A DNA stretch of 64,000 nt from an uncultured Verrucomicrobiota bacterium (lineage in GTDB: Bacteria; Verrucomicrobiota; Kiritimatiellia; CAIVKH01): NCBI GenBank assembly GCA_937996795.1, contig CALKUH010000070.1, positions 1-64,000 on the forward strand, read 5' to 3'. Below the pieces are notes generated by a model, which saw only the letters and a program-made list of their open reading frames with translations, was not told the DNA's origin and made no database searches. Positions within the stretch are counted from its first letter, which is position 1, and every line of letters begins with the position of its first letter. This document shows positions 19,262 through 28,300 of this stretch, piece after piece. The position numbers and the translations under genes are program-made.

Positions 19262-19510
19262 ATGAAGACTACGTATTCCATCACCGAGGCGCAGGCCAAG
19301 CTGCCGATGCTGGTGCGCGAGACGGCGGGCGGCGCCGCCGTGGCGATCCAGCGCCACGGCGAGACGGCGGCCTATTTGATTTCCAAGGAGCGGCTGGAGG
19401 GCATTCTGGAGACCCTGGAGTTGCAGGCTTCGCCGGAGGCCATGAAGGCCGTGGCCGCGGACCGGCGGGGCCGGTCGAAGTTCCTTCCGCTGGACGCGCT
19501 GGATGAGTGA
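19262..19510 (+). CDS. Phd/YefM-type antitoxin
   Basis: 82-residue DNA-binding antitoxin starting at 19262 (MKTTYSITEAQAKLPMLV). The Phd/YefM fold is recognisable from the N-terminal TYSITEAQAKL, the VAIQRHGETAAYLISKERLE segment, and an acidic/hydrophilic C-terminal tail that would wrap the toxin. The downstream toxin overlaps it by eight bases. Antitoxin plus toxin usually bind the promoter together; a palindrome lies directly upstream. Confidence 0.85.
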   Translation: MKTTYSITEAQAKLPMLVRETAGGAAVAIQRHGETAAYLISKERLEGILETLELQASPEAMKAVAADRRGRSKFLPLDALDE

Positions 19511-19823
19511 GGCGTCGACGACCGTCCGCATTACGCCGCAGGTGCGGGCCTTCGTGCGTTCACTTGCGCCGGAAACCCGGCACAAACTCCGGCTCGGCCT
19601 GCGCGAACTGGAGCGCGGACGCGGCGACCTTAAGGCGCTGGAAGGCTCGTTACAGGGCTACCACCGCCTGCGCATTGGCGCATTCCGCATCATGGTTCGC
19701 TTCGGCACGCTGTCCGGCGGACGCCCCGCCGCGTTCTGCATCTTCGCGGAGCATCGTTCGCTGGTGTACGTCATGTTGCAGGAATTGTTGGAGAACGGGC
19801 TCGGGAACGAACGGGCGAAGTGA
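19503..19823 (+). CDS. RelE/ParE-superfamily toxin
   Basis: 106-residue toxin of the RelE/ParE fold: VRAFVRSLAPETRHKLRLGLRELERG (N-terminal helices), DLKALEGSLQGYHRLRIGAFRIMVRF (the diagnostic core strands) and a C-terminal strand HRSLVYVMLQELLE. RelE members cleave mRNA in the ribosome and ParE members poison gyrase; the sequence alone does not decide which. It starts inside the antitoxin stop region, implying translational coupling. Confidence 0.83.
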   Translation: MSEASTTVRITPQVRAFVRSLAPETRHKLRLGLRELERGRGDLKALEGSLQGYHRLRIGAFRIMVRFGTLSGGRPAAFCIFAEHRSLVYVMLQELLENGLGNERAK

Positions 19824-19905
19824 GTCCGCCGAAACGCGGCCCCACGGCCCACGCAGGGTGACACGGTGTAGGCTGCTGTAGAAATTCGGGGAAAGCCGGT
19901 GTGCG

Positions 19906-20532
19906 TTACGCGCCCGTGCTCCGGAGCAGCAATTGCTGCGCGATCTGGAGGGTGGTGCGGTCGGTCTCGGTCTGGGTGAGTCCGCGCACGGCCTTCCAGT
20001 AGGAGGTGTCGGCAAGCCAGTAGCCCCAGAAGAGGCCGGCGCGGCGGACGAGGGGGTCCTTCGAGCCGATGCATTTCATCGCGAGCGCGCGGGATCCGCC
20101 GACGCTGGGCAGGAGGCGGAGCATCGGCTGGTAGGCCTCGCCGCCGACCAGCGAGGCGTTGAAGCGCTCCTGCGTGCCGACGAGGGCGTTCAGCCAGGCG
20201 CGTTTCTGCGGGCTGGTTTCCAGTTCCTTCAAAATGGACGTCCAGTGCGCGTCCTTGCCCCAGACGGTGAGGTACAGGCCGGCGACGGAGGCCTCGCCGA
20301 AGCTGGCGGCGTTCTTGAAGCGCGGCTCGAGCCAGGCGATCCCGGGTGCGCCGGCGGCGATGAAGCGGGCGGCGTCGAGCGAGCCGCGCGCCATGTCCAT
20401 CGCGCCGAGTTCCTCGCTGTCCACCAGCGCGGCGAGCCGCTCGTACTGGTTGCCGAAATCGGCGGGCAGCTCGGCGGGGGCGGTCAGGGTGGCGGCGAAC
20501 ACAGCGGCGGCGGCGATGAGGGGAATGCGCAT
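19906..20532 (-). CDS. Exported protein of unknown function
   Basis: 208 residues from MRIPLIAAAA, with a signal peptide of about 20 residues (cleavage near APAEL). The rest is largely helical with many aromatic and charged residues (NQYERLAALVDSEELGAMDMARGS, VWGKDAHWTSILKELE, RRAGLFWGYWLADTSYWKAV). I recognise no family or catalytic motif. It is divergent from phosphofructokinase with 99 bp between. Codon use matches its neighbours, and the signal peptide and length support a real gene. Confidence 0.72.
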   Translation of the reverse strand: MRIPLIAAAAVFAATLTAPAELPADFGNQYERLAALVDSEELGAMDMARGSLDAARFIAAGAPGIAWLEPRFKNAASFGEASVAGLYLTVWGKDAHWTSILKELETSPQKRAWLNALVGTQERFNASLVGGEAYQPMLRLLPSVGGSRALAMKCIGSKDPLVRRAGLFWGYWLADTSYWKAVRGLTQTETDRTTLQIAQQLLLRSTGA

Positions 20533-20631
20533 AAACGGAAGCTTTGACTGTTTCGGGGCGCGCATTCAAGATCATCGCACGCATGGCCGTCCGCCGGGGG
20601 AGCGGAGCGCGGGCCTCGCACGGAGGAACCT

Positions 20632-21786
20632 ATGGCGAAATCGAAGACCCGGTGCATCGGCATCCTGACCGCGGGCGGCGACTGCCCCGGCCTGAACGCG
20701 GCGATCCGCGGCGTGGCGAAAACCGCGCTGCACTACGGCATGAAGGTGTATGGCATCCTCGACGGCTTCCGCGGCCTCGTCGAGAACCGCACGATGATCA
20801 TCGACGATCGCACGGTCAGCGGCATCCTCACGCTCGGCGGCACGTTGCTCGGGACCAGCCGCGACAAGCCGCACAAGATGCCGATGGGCGGCAAGGTGAT
20901 GGACATGACCGACGTCGCGATTGCGAACGCGCGGCGGCTGCACCTCGACTGCCTTGTCTGCCTCGGCGGCAACGGCACGCAGAAGAACGCGCTGCACCTG
21001 AATCGCGAAGGCGGGCTCAACGTGCTGACGCTGCCGAAGACGATCGATAACGACGTCGCGGGCACGGACATCTCGTTCGGATTCGATACGGCGCTCGGCA
21101 TCGCGACGGAGGCGATCGACCGCCTGCACACGACGGCCACGAGCCATCACCGCATCATCGTGTGCGAGGTGATGGGCCACAAGGCGGGCTGGCTCGCCCT
21201 CGGCGCGGGCATCGCGGGCGGCGCGGATGTGATCCTGATTCCGGAAATCCCGTACGACATCGACGTGGTGACGGAGCACCTGATGTCGCGCCGGCACGGC
21301 GGCAAGCGCTTTTCGATCGTCGCGGTGGCGGAGGGCGCGCTTTCGAAGGAGGAGGCGAAGGCGTTCGCAAAAGAGATGGAGAAGGGGCCGCTAAAGAAAA
21401 AGGACAAGTCGAAGAAGAAGCAGGACGAGGACCTGGTGGTCACGCCGAACGGCCACCTGGTGCTGGAGCCCAAGGCGAGCCGGATCGCGCGGCTGCTGCA
21501 GAAGCACACCGGCATCGATGCGCGCGTCACGTCGCTGGGCCACGTCCAGCGCGGCGGAAGCCCGTCGGCGGCCGACCGGCTGCTCTGCACGCGCCTCGGC
21601 ACGAAGGCCGGCATGTTGCTCGCGGAGGGTGTGTACAACGTGATGATGGCGGTGCGCGGCGATGCGGTCGTCCCGGTGAAGCTGGAGGAGGTCGCGGGAC
21701 TCACGAAGACGGTCCCGCCCGACCATCGCTGGCTCAAGACGGCGTGCATGGTGGACACCTGCGTCGGCATTGAGTTCGACACGTGA
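20632..21786 (+). CDS. 6-phosphofructokinase (phosphoryl donor ATP or PPi uncertain)
   Basis: Phosphorylates fructose 6-phosphate. 384 residues; GGAGGAAC sits six bases before the ATG. Visible are ILTAGGDCPGLNAAIRG, the donor-site GGNGTQ, the catalytic PKTIDNDV, substrate-site FGFDTA, and VTSLGHVQRGGSP. In classical ATP enzymes the donor loop is GGDGS and the catalytic loop PGTIDND; PPi enzymes have GGDD and PKTIDND. This one has Gly at the discriminating position but Lys in PKTIDND, a mixed combination also seen in atypical ATP enzymes. A lysine-rich insert (KKKDKSKKKQDED, about residues 262-274) is unusual. Confidence 0.93.
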   Translation: MAKSKTRCIGILTAGGDCPGLNAAIRGVAKTALHYGMKVYGILDGFRGLVENRTMIIDDRTVSGILTLGGTLLGTSRDKPHKMPMGGKVMDMTDVAIANARRLHLDCLVCLGGNGTQKNALHLNREGGLNVLTLPKTIDNDVAGTDISFGFDTALGIATEAIDRLHTTATSHHRIIVCEVMGHKAGWLALGAGIAGGADVILIPEIPYDIDVVTEHLMSRRHGGKRFSIVAVAEGALSKEEAKAFAKEMEKGPLKKKDKSKKKQDEDLVVTPNGHLVLEPKASRIARLLQKHTGIDARVTSLGHVQRGGSPSAADRLLCTRLGTKAGMLLAEGVYNVMMAVRGDAVVPVKLEEVAGLTKTVPPDHRWLKTACMVDTCVGIEFDT

Positions 21787-22622
21787 CGACCGCGGGCATT
21801 TCGGGGCGGTTGGTGGAGCTGCGCGCGAAGGGGCTCACGCGCCCGCTCGACGGGTTCTGGGTGCGGGGCCCGCGCCGCGCCGGCACGCTGCTGCTGTTTG
21901 TCCACGGCATGGGCGGCAACTTCTACCGCTCCGTGTCGAAGAAGGAGATGATGCGGCAGGCCCCGCGCGCGGGGATCGATGTGCTTTCCTTCAACAACCG
22001 CGGCTGCGAGCGCGACGTGGCCGACGAGGTCTTTGTCGATTGCCGACACGACCTCGATGCGGCCCTGGCCTTCGGTCGCGCGCACGGCTACCGGCGTTTC
22101 GTACTGCTGGGCCACAGCACCGGCTGCCAGAAGGTGACGTACTACCAGCATCTGCGGAACGCGCGCGATGTGGCGGCGCTGGTGTTGGCGGCGATCGGCG
22201 ACGATTACGGGATCGCGCGGCGCGACCTGGGCGGGCGATATGAGCACTGGATCCGCAAGGCCCGCGCGCTGGTGAAGGCCGGGCGCGGCCATGTGATCCT
22301 GAGCGGGAAGGGCTGCCTCGGTTTCTCCGCGCGGCGCTTCCTGAGCGTGGCCGACCCGGCGCAGGTCGAGGCGCGGCTGTTCAACATGAATGGCCCGTTG
22401 CGCGAGTTCGCGGCCATCCGCACGCCCGTGCTTGCGGTGCTGCCGGAGCGTGAGGAGTTCGCCTGCGTGCCAGTCCCGGAGATGGCCGCGCGGCTGAAGG
22501 CCGTTTCGCGCGCGCGGCCGTTCGAGGCGGCGATCATCCCGCGGGCCGACCACGGATTCCGCGGCGAAGAGGCCGCGACGACGCGCCTGATCCTGCGCTG
22601 GCTGCGCGCGCTGCGGGTGTGA
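21783..22622 (+). CDS. Alpha/beta-hydrolase
   Basis: 279-residue alpha/beta-hydrolase fold. The oxyanion/early motif is LLFVHGMGGNFYRS, the nucleophile elbow GHSTG (Ser, about residue 112), and a late Asp/His pair probably in PRADHGFRG. No signal peptide. The family resembles DUF1749-like or peptidase-S9-like serine hydrolases; substrate unknown. The GTG start overlaps the phosphofructokinase stop (GTGA), so the two are likely translationally coupled. Confidence 0.82.
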   Translation: MTTAGISGRLVELRAKGLTRPLDGFWVRGPRRAGTLLLFVHGMGGNFYRSVSKKEMMRQAPRAGIDVLSFNNRGCERDVADEVFVDCRHDLDAALAFGRAHGYRRFVLLGHSTGCQKVTYYQHLRNARDVAALVLAAIGDDYGIARRDLGGRYEHWIRKARALVKAGRGHVILSGKGCLGFSARRFLSVADPAQVEARLFNMNGPLREFAAIRTPVLAVLPEREEFACVPVPEMAARLKAVSRARPFEAAIIPRADHGFRGEEAATTRLILRWLRALRV

Positions 22623-22628
22623 CGGGGC

Positions 22629-23711
22629 TCAACCCCGGGGTTCACGGAGCGCGCGGTACGACGTGACCGCCAGCGTGACGAGGGTCAGCGGGATGACGAA
22701 GTACGCGATGCTGACAATGACGCGCTGTGCATCCGTCCACTGGGCGCTGAGCACGATCTGCGCGAACACGTAGAAGCCGTAGTACGCGAGGAACAGCGCG
22801 CCCTCCCATCGCGCGATGCGGTAGCCGGTGAAAAAGATCGGCAGGCACGCCACGGCGACCGCGATCATCACCGGCACGTCAAACAGCAGCGACTGCGGCG
22901 GCGCCTCAATGCCCGACGGCGCCACCAGCGAGGAGAAGCCGAGCACCGAGAGGATGTTGAAGATGTTGCTGCCGACGATGTTGCCCACGGCGATGTCGCG
23001 CTCCTTCCGCAGCGCGGCGACGACGGAGGTCGCCACTTCGGGCAGCGACGTGCCCGCCGCGACGATGGTCAGGCCGATGACCAGTTCGCTGACGCCTAGC
23101 CAGCGCGCGATGGTGATGCACGACGTGACGAGGCATTGCGAACCCGCCACCAGCAGCACCAGGCCGAAGACGCAGAGAAACACCTGCGCGAGAATCTGGC
23201 GGCGTGTGCGCGCCTTGCGTCCGTATTCCTTTTCGTACTCCTCCTGGATCGCGGCGCTCTCCAGCTTGCTCTGGCGGATGCAGAGGATCGTGTAACCGAT
23301 CACGCCGGCGATGAGGATGAGGCCCTCCCAGCGGTTCACCACGCCGTCGGCGGCCATCATCCAGGCCACCAGCGACGCGCCGATCATGATCGGCACATCG
23401 ACGCGGATCAGGCGCACGTCCACCTCAAGCGAGCTGATCAACGCGCAGAGGCCGAGGATGAACAGCACGTTGAAGATGTTGCTGCCGACGACATTTCCGA
23501 ACGCGAGATCGGAGGCGCCGGCGAACGCGGAGAAGGTGCTGATGAACAGCTCGGGCGCGCTGGTGCCGTAGGACACGACCGTCAGGCCGATCACCAGTGG
23601 CGATACGCCGAGTCCGGCGGCGAGGCGCGAGGCGCCGCGAATCAATTGTTCCGCCCCCCAGATCAGCAGGATGAAGCCGCCGACCAGCAGGGCCCAGGTC
23701 ATCCAATCCAT
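22629..23711 (-). CDS. Calcium/sodium antiporter (CaCA family)
   Basis: Inner-membrane exchanger of 360 residues with about ten helices and the two inverted alpha-repeats of the family: YGTSAPELFIS ... GNVVGSNIFNVL and AAGTSLPEVATS ... GNIVGSNIFNIL, which carry the ion-binding Glu and Asn residues. A charged cytoplasmic loop (EEYEKEYGRKARTRR) joins the halves. The start at 23711 has no Shine-Dalgarno but a promoter lies eight bases upstream. An in-frame extension of 32 residues would run through that promoter and is rejected. Confidence 0.92.
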   Translation of the reverse strand: MDWMTWALLVGGFILLIWGAEQLIRGASRLAAGLGVSPLVIGLTVVSYGTSAPELFISTFSAFAGASDLAFGNVVGSNIFNVLFILGLCALISSLEVDVRLIRVDVPIMIGASLVAWMMAADGVVNRWEGLILIAGVIGYTILCIRQSKLESAAIQEEYEKEYGRKARTRRQILAQVFLCVFGLVLLVAGSQCLVTSCITIARWLGVSELVIGLTIVAAGTSLPEVATSVVAALRKERDIAVGNIVGSNIFNILSVLGFSSLVAPSGIEAPPQSLLFDVPVMIAVAVACLPIFFTGYRIARWEGALFLAYYGFYVFAQIVLSAQWTDAQRVIVSIAYFVIPLTLVTLAVTSYRALREPRG

Positions 23712-23719
23712 GGCGCGGC

Positions 23720-23748
23720 AGAATGCAGAAGGGCGGGGCGGCGGGCAA
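23720..23748 (-). promoter_or_regulatory. Predicted leftward promoter of the CaCA antiporter gene
   Basis: Read leftward: TTGCCC (23748-23743), a 17-bp spacer, CATTCT (23725-23720), then eight bases to the ATG at 23711. Same leaderless geometry as the promoters at 6853, 9151, 23801 and 31064. Confidence 0.52.
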
Positions 23749-23800
23749 GCTGCAATGGATTCCAAAATGAAGCCGCGGGCGGGCGGGGAAAAGATGCCGC

Positions 23801-23829
23801 TTGGCACCCCGCGGCCGCCCCCCTACGCT
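23801..23829 (+). promoter_or_regulatory. Predicted promoter of rfbB
   Basis: TTGGCA (23801-23806), a 17-bp spacer, TACGCT (23824-23829), then eight bases to the ATG at 23838. No Shine-Dalgarno is present, so the mRNA is predicted to be leaderless. Confidence 0.62.
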
Positions 23830-23837
23830 TTCCGGCC

Positions 23838-24893
23838 ATGAACAACCTGCTCGTCACCGGGGGCTGCGGATTTATCGGCAGCAATTTCATCCGTTTCCTG
23901 CTGGAGGAATCCGGCTTTCGCGGCCGGGTGATCAATGTCGACAAACTGACCTACGCGGGCAACCCGGAGAGCCTCGACGACGTCGCGCGGCGCGCGGGCG
24001 ATCGCTACGTCTTTGTCCGCGCGGACATCTGCGACCGCGACGCCATGGCGCGCGTCTATGACCAGCACGGCGTCGATGCGGTGTGCCACTTCGCGGCGGA
24101 GTCGCACGTGGACCGCTCGATCGTGAAGCCGGACGATTTCATCGAGACCAACATCCACGGCACCTACGTGCTGCTGCAACTCGCGCGCGAGCGGAAGGAC
24201 CGCATCGCGCTGTTCCACCACGTCAGCACCGACGAGGTGTTCGGGAGCCTGGGCGACACCGGGTATTTCACCGAGGAGACGCCCTACCAGCCGAACAGCC
24301 CGTATTCCGCGTCAAAGGCCGCGTCGGACCACCTCGTCCGCGCCTACCACCACACCTACGGGCTGCCGGTGACGATATCCAATTGCTCGAACAACTACGG
24401 GCCGTACCAGTTCCCTGAAAAACTGATTCCGCTGATGATCCTCAACGCTGTCGAGGGCAAGCCGCTGCCGGTGTATGGCGACGGGATGAACGTGCGCGAC
24501 TGGCTGTTCGTGCGCGACCACAACACCGCCGTCTGGGACATCATGACGCGCGGGCGCCGCGGCCAGACCTACAACATCGGCGGACGAAACGAGATGAAGA
24601 ACCTCGATGTCGTCCATCTCATCTGTGACCTCGTCGAGGAACTCGCCGCGCCGCTGCCCGGCGGAAAGAAGCGCCGCGACCTCATCACCTTCGTGAAAGA
24701 CCGCCCCGGGCACGACCGCCGCTACGCCATCGACTGCACCAAGCTGGAGCAGGAACTGGGCTGGAAGCCCGCCGAGTCCTTCGACACCGGCCTCCGCAAG
24801 ACCGTGCAGTGGTACCTGGAGAACCCCACCTGGATCAATCGCGTCCGCAGCGGCGAATACCAGAAGTGGATCGCGAGCCACTACGGGAAGTGA
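23838..24893 (+). CDS. rfbB: dTDP-glucose 4,6-dehydratase
   Basis: Converts dTDP-glucose to dTDP-4-keto-6-deoxyglucose, the first dedicated step to dTDP-rhamnose and other deoxysugars for the cell surface. 351 residues of the extended short-chain dehydrogenase family: NAD-binding TGGCGFIGSNF (residues 7-17), DKLTYAGNPESL, HFAAESHVDRSI, catalytic Thr-Asp-Glu in HVSTDEVFGSL, YSASKAASD (Tyr/Lys) and NNYGPYQFPEKLIP. No rfbA, rfbC or rfbD is adjacent, so the rest of the pathway lies elsewhere. The start follows a promoter by eight bases. Confidence 0.96.
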   Translation: MNNLLVTGGCGFIGSNFIRFLLEESGFRGRVINVDKLTYAGNPESLDDVARRAGDRYVFVRADICDRDAMARVYDQHGVDAVCHFAAESHVDRSIVKPDDFIETNIHGTYVLLQLARERKDRIALFHHVSTDEVFGSLGDTGYFTEETPYQPNSPYSASKAASDHLVRAYHHTYGLPVTISNCSNNYGPYQFPEKLIPLMILNAVEGKPLPVYGDGMNVRDWLFVRDHNTAVWDIMTRGRRGQTYNIGGRNEMKNLDVVHLICDLVEELAAPLPGGKKRRDLITFVKDRPGHDRRYAIDCTKLEQELGWKPAESFDTGLRKTVQWYLENPTWINRVRSGEYQKWIASHYGK

Positions 24894-24951
24894 GGGAATG
24901 ATTTACGAACCAAATTCTTGAAGACGAGCTGGCGGCGCAGATATCGGCGGC

Positions 24952-25251
24952 TTAGCGGGATTTCGATCTTGGGGCGGCACGTTTGCGTGCTTTGACCTTT
25001 GTAACGCGCGCAAAGTGTTTCTTGTTCGGTTCTCCGGTTCCATCTGTCAGACGGTTGGAGCTGGTTTGCAGATACTGAACCAGCCGAACAAATGTGGTAA
25101 TTGAAAATGGATATTTTCCGCGTTCGATATAACTCACCGTTTGCCAGTGCACTCCAACAAGCTCGGCGAGGCACTCTTGTGTCATTCCGAGGCGCATTCG
25201 GGCCTCCCGGATGTTTTTGCCAATTACCCTGAGTATTTCGGCGTTCGTCAC
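24952..25251 (-). CDS. XRE-family helix-turn-helix regulator
   Basis: 99 residues from a GTG at 25251. The helix-turn-helix is clear: IGKNIREARMRLGMTQECLAELVGVHWQTVSYIERGKYPFS (about residues 10-50), followed by a helical segment and a lysine/arginine-rich tail (KARKRAAPRSKSR) that may add DNA affinity. It is divergent from the 1,476-residue secreted metalloprotease gene with 124 bp between and is the only regulator there, so it may control it. The gene and its upstream region are less GC-rich than the flanks. Confidence 0.82.
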   Translation of the reverse strand: MTNAEILRVIGKNIREARMRLGMTQECLAELVGVHWQTVSYIERGKYPFSITTFVRLVQYLQTSSNRLTDGTGEPNKKHFARVTKVKARKRAAPRSKSR

Positions 25252-25262
25252 GCCGATGTTTC

Positions 25263-25299
25263 AGCATATGCACTAATTTGTTGACATCGATTATATGCT
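25263..25299. promoter_or_regulatory. Divergent promoter/operator region of the XRE-protease pair
   Basis: AGCATAT (25263-25269) and ATATGCT (25293-25299) form a perfect 7-bp inverted repeat. Between them is TTGACA (25281-25286), a consensus -35 for the rightward gene, though a good -10 at the right spacing is not visible. The leftward gene has TATGCT (25268-25263) as a possible -10. The arrangement suggests an XRE operator over overlapping promoters. Confidence 0.45.
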
Positions 25300-25375
25300 T
25301 AGTCAGTTATTGGAGCGCGATGGGCTTATTCTTGCGTCCGCAACACGTCTGGATGAGTGAGAGAGGTTTGAGCAT

Positions 25376-28300
25376 ATGACGCGTCATTTTTGTCTCTCCA
25401 AAGAATGCGGGCACAAATGCATCGTTGTGATCCTTGCGCCGCTGGCGCTTGCCCTCGGTGTTGTGCTTCTGCCCGCCGACATCAAAGCGAAAAAGACTGA
25501 TGCCCCACCCATCGACCCGACTGCGTACGTCTCCTTGGTGAGCAACCGGGTCACAAGCGTAGCCCACCTGCTCAACTGGTTCGCAGAGCAACAGGACCAC
25601 TTTGAACGCCTGATTCCGCCCGGAATCGAGGTGCTGACCCAACCCGGCACCCCCGACGTGCTGGTCATCGACCTGGACTCGAAAGACCTCTCGCCGGAGT
25701 TCGCCAAGCACCTTCTTGGAACGACGCCCGTGTTCCGCTACAGCGTGCCGACCTACGACATATTCGTGCAGGAAACCGCCGAAGGCACGATCGAAGTGCG
25801 GGACAGCGACGGGAACGTGCTCTATGCCGATCCAGCACCATCAGGGTACGCCATCCCCTACGAAGCCCTGTACCGGCAAAGCCAATACCCGCACCACTAC
25901 ATCCCGGAACTGGCAAGGTACCGGCTGAACGCACGGGTCACACTGCTGCCACTGGCCTATGTGGAACACTACCTCTTCGCCAAGCAGCAGATAGAAGAAG
26001 CGGCAAGCCTGTTTGAGGAAGAAGAACCGCCGCTCATGATGATGATGTCCGGGAGCGGAGACGACGTATGGATCAGCGCCATGACGCGCATGACCAACGG
26101 GTTACGGTTGAGTCTGGACTACACGGAGAGCTACAGCGGACAGGTGTGGAGCGCGTACAGCTACGACGCGCGGTACTGCCCCATAACGAACAGCGTGGGC
26201 GGTAGCGGCGGAGGAAGCCCGCCGGTCCCCGGAACGAACGACCCGCCCGCTTGCACAAACTGCCCGATCAGCGACTGCGACATCGACGTCACGAACAGCT
26301 TCCTGGGCCTGGAGCGGGTGTGGTCGCTGACGTACAGCAACCTGCTGCTGACGGGAGCGACGCGTACGGTGTGGCTGGACACGCGCCCGATGGGACTCGA
26401 CGCGCAAACGAACCCGACGCACCGGTTCTACGGGTTCGGGTCGAACGTCGATACGGACGGCGACGGGTTGAACGACGGCCACGAACTGTTCATCAGCCAC
26501 ACAGACCGGGAGAACGCTGACACGGACGGCGACGGCCTGCCGGACGGGTGGGAGGTTCAGAATGGGCTGAACCCCCTTTCTTCCGCGGGAGCCGATGGCG
26601 CGAGCGGAGACCCGGACGGCGACGGGCTGAGCAACGCCGAAGAGTTACAGGCGCAGACAAATCCTCGACAGGTGAATCGTGTTATCGACCTTGATGCGAG
26701 CCAAGTAGTCTTTGAAAGCCGACACTACGAGGTAAACAGGGCAAAATGTGGTGATCAAGGATTCACCAATGCGAATAAACGGTATTTGCGATTTGAGGCG
26801 GTTCGTAATGTCTACACGCATAATTTTTGCAGCTATTTGGAGGGTGAAGGCATCGAAGAGGCATTTGACGTTCGAGTCTACGATCCCGTTAGCTGCGTCG
26901 TAACTCAGTCCGGATACACCGATATCGTGGTGTACGAATACGATTCACTGGGTCAATGCACATCGCGAATGCTCTGGTTGGACGAGTGGTCCGGGCACGA
27001 TCTTGACTTCAGCTACTTTGCGGGGGGCGCCTGTGATATGCCTCCAGACTATTTTGCCAATTGGGATTTTTGTGCGCCAAGTGACATGATTTCACTTGAG
27101 CCAGCCGCGACGATCCACTCCGACACACAAGCCAGTTACAGCAATCTCGTGGGGTTTGGTTTTTGTTCAAACAACTATATTCGCAACGTCGCCGAATGGC
27201 AGCTTGATGATGAATACACCACGGAAATGTTGATCACCAATGCGTGGAGTGACCTCAACTTGATGGGTTGCGGCGGCTGGACCACGATCTCGTGGGGTGT
27301 GCGTAGCGTTGCCAATATGATGGGCGTTTCGTGCCATTCTAATGCCGTGTTGTACTGCGAATCCTTCTCGTGGACTCAGCTTTCGGCGGTGCGAGATTTG
27401 AGCTCAACGGAATTGAGTGTAATGCTAAGGAAAGTGCAGTTTCGATTAAAGACACTTGACTATACTCAAGCTGTCTATCGGGCGAAATGGTCGGAAGTAT
27501 TCTATCCCGAAGGAGGCGGATCGAACCAAGTGATGGCCGTTCGGTCCGTTGTGTTTGCTGGAACAGGTTCCGGCCAGTATATCGTCTCGACGAACATGGT
27601 GATTCGCCCTCCGCAGGAAGATGGGCACATCATACCCGAAATTCTTAGCATAGGACTCGCCTTGCACGCGCCCAAAGTATTGAGCGACACCGAAGCAATC
27701 GTCCCCGCCACGAACCAACTGCTCATCGGAGGCGTCACCGTAGTGAATCTGGACAACGACGATGACGATGGGTTCTTCGACTACGACGGCGCCGGAAACC
27801 ACGACGTCGCGGTCGCGGGCGGGGACAACGAGCTGGTCAAGGTCGTCCTGCGCCTGCAAACGAATGGACTCCCCAATGGAACCGTGCGGTTGACCGCCCC
27901 GCTCGGCGCGTCCCACATCGCCGTCTGGGCGACCAACACCAAGGCGACCGCCAGCGCGTACAGCCTTGGCACCGCCCTGCAAATCCCGCAGGACTTCGCC
28001 GTGTCGAACGGGAACTGGATCAAACCACTGTGGATAGAGGGTTTGAGCGCGCACACCACGCAGCGGGCCACCCGGCTGCGGATGGAATACACCGCAGGCA
28101 CGACGACGATCTCTGACGACGCCGCGCTCACCATCCTGGGCGTAACCGGCGTCACGTGGAAGGGGCGCAGCAACAGCGTGTCCGATGCGGATACATTGGA
28201 CAGCGACACCAACTGGCCGAGCGGGCTGCTTCCCAACTCATGGCGCGTGTTCCCGGACGCCCGCTATACGACCAACGGCGTTGAACCCAACGCACGGGAT

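Noticed and set aside
24881..25273. 130-codon minus-strand frame overlapping the XRE gene
   Set aside because: A different frame of the same region without helix-turn-helix character; the 99-residue frame has the full XRE motif.
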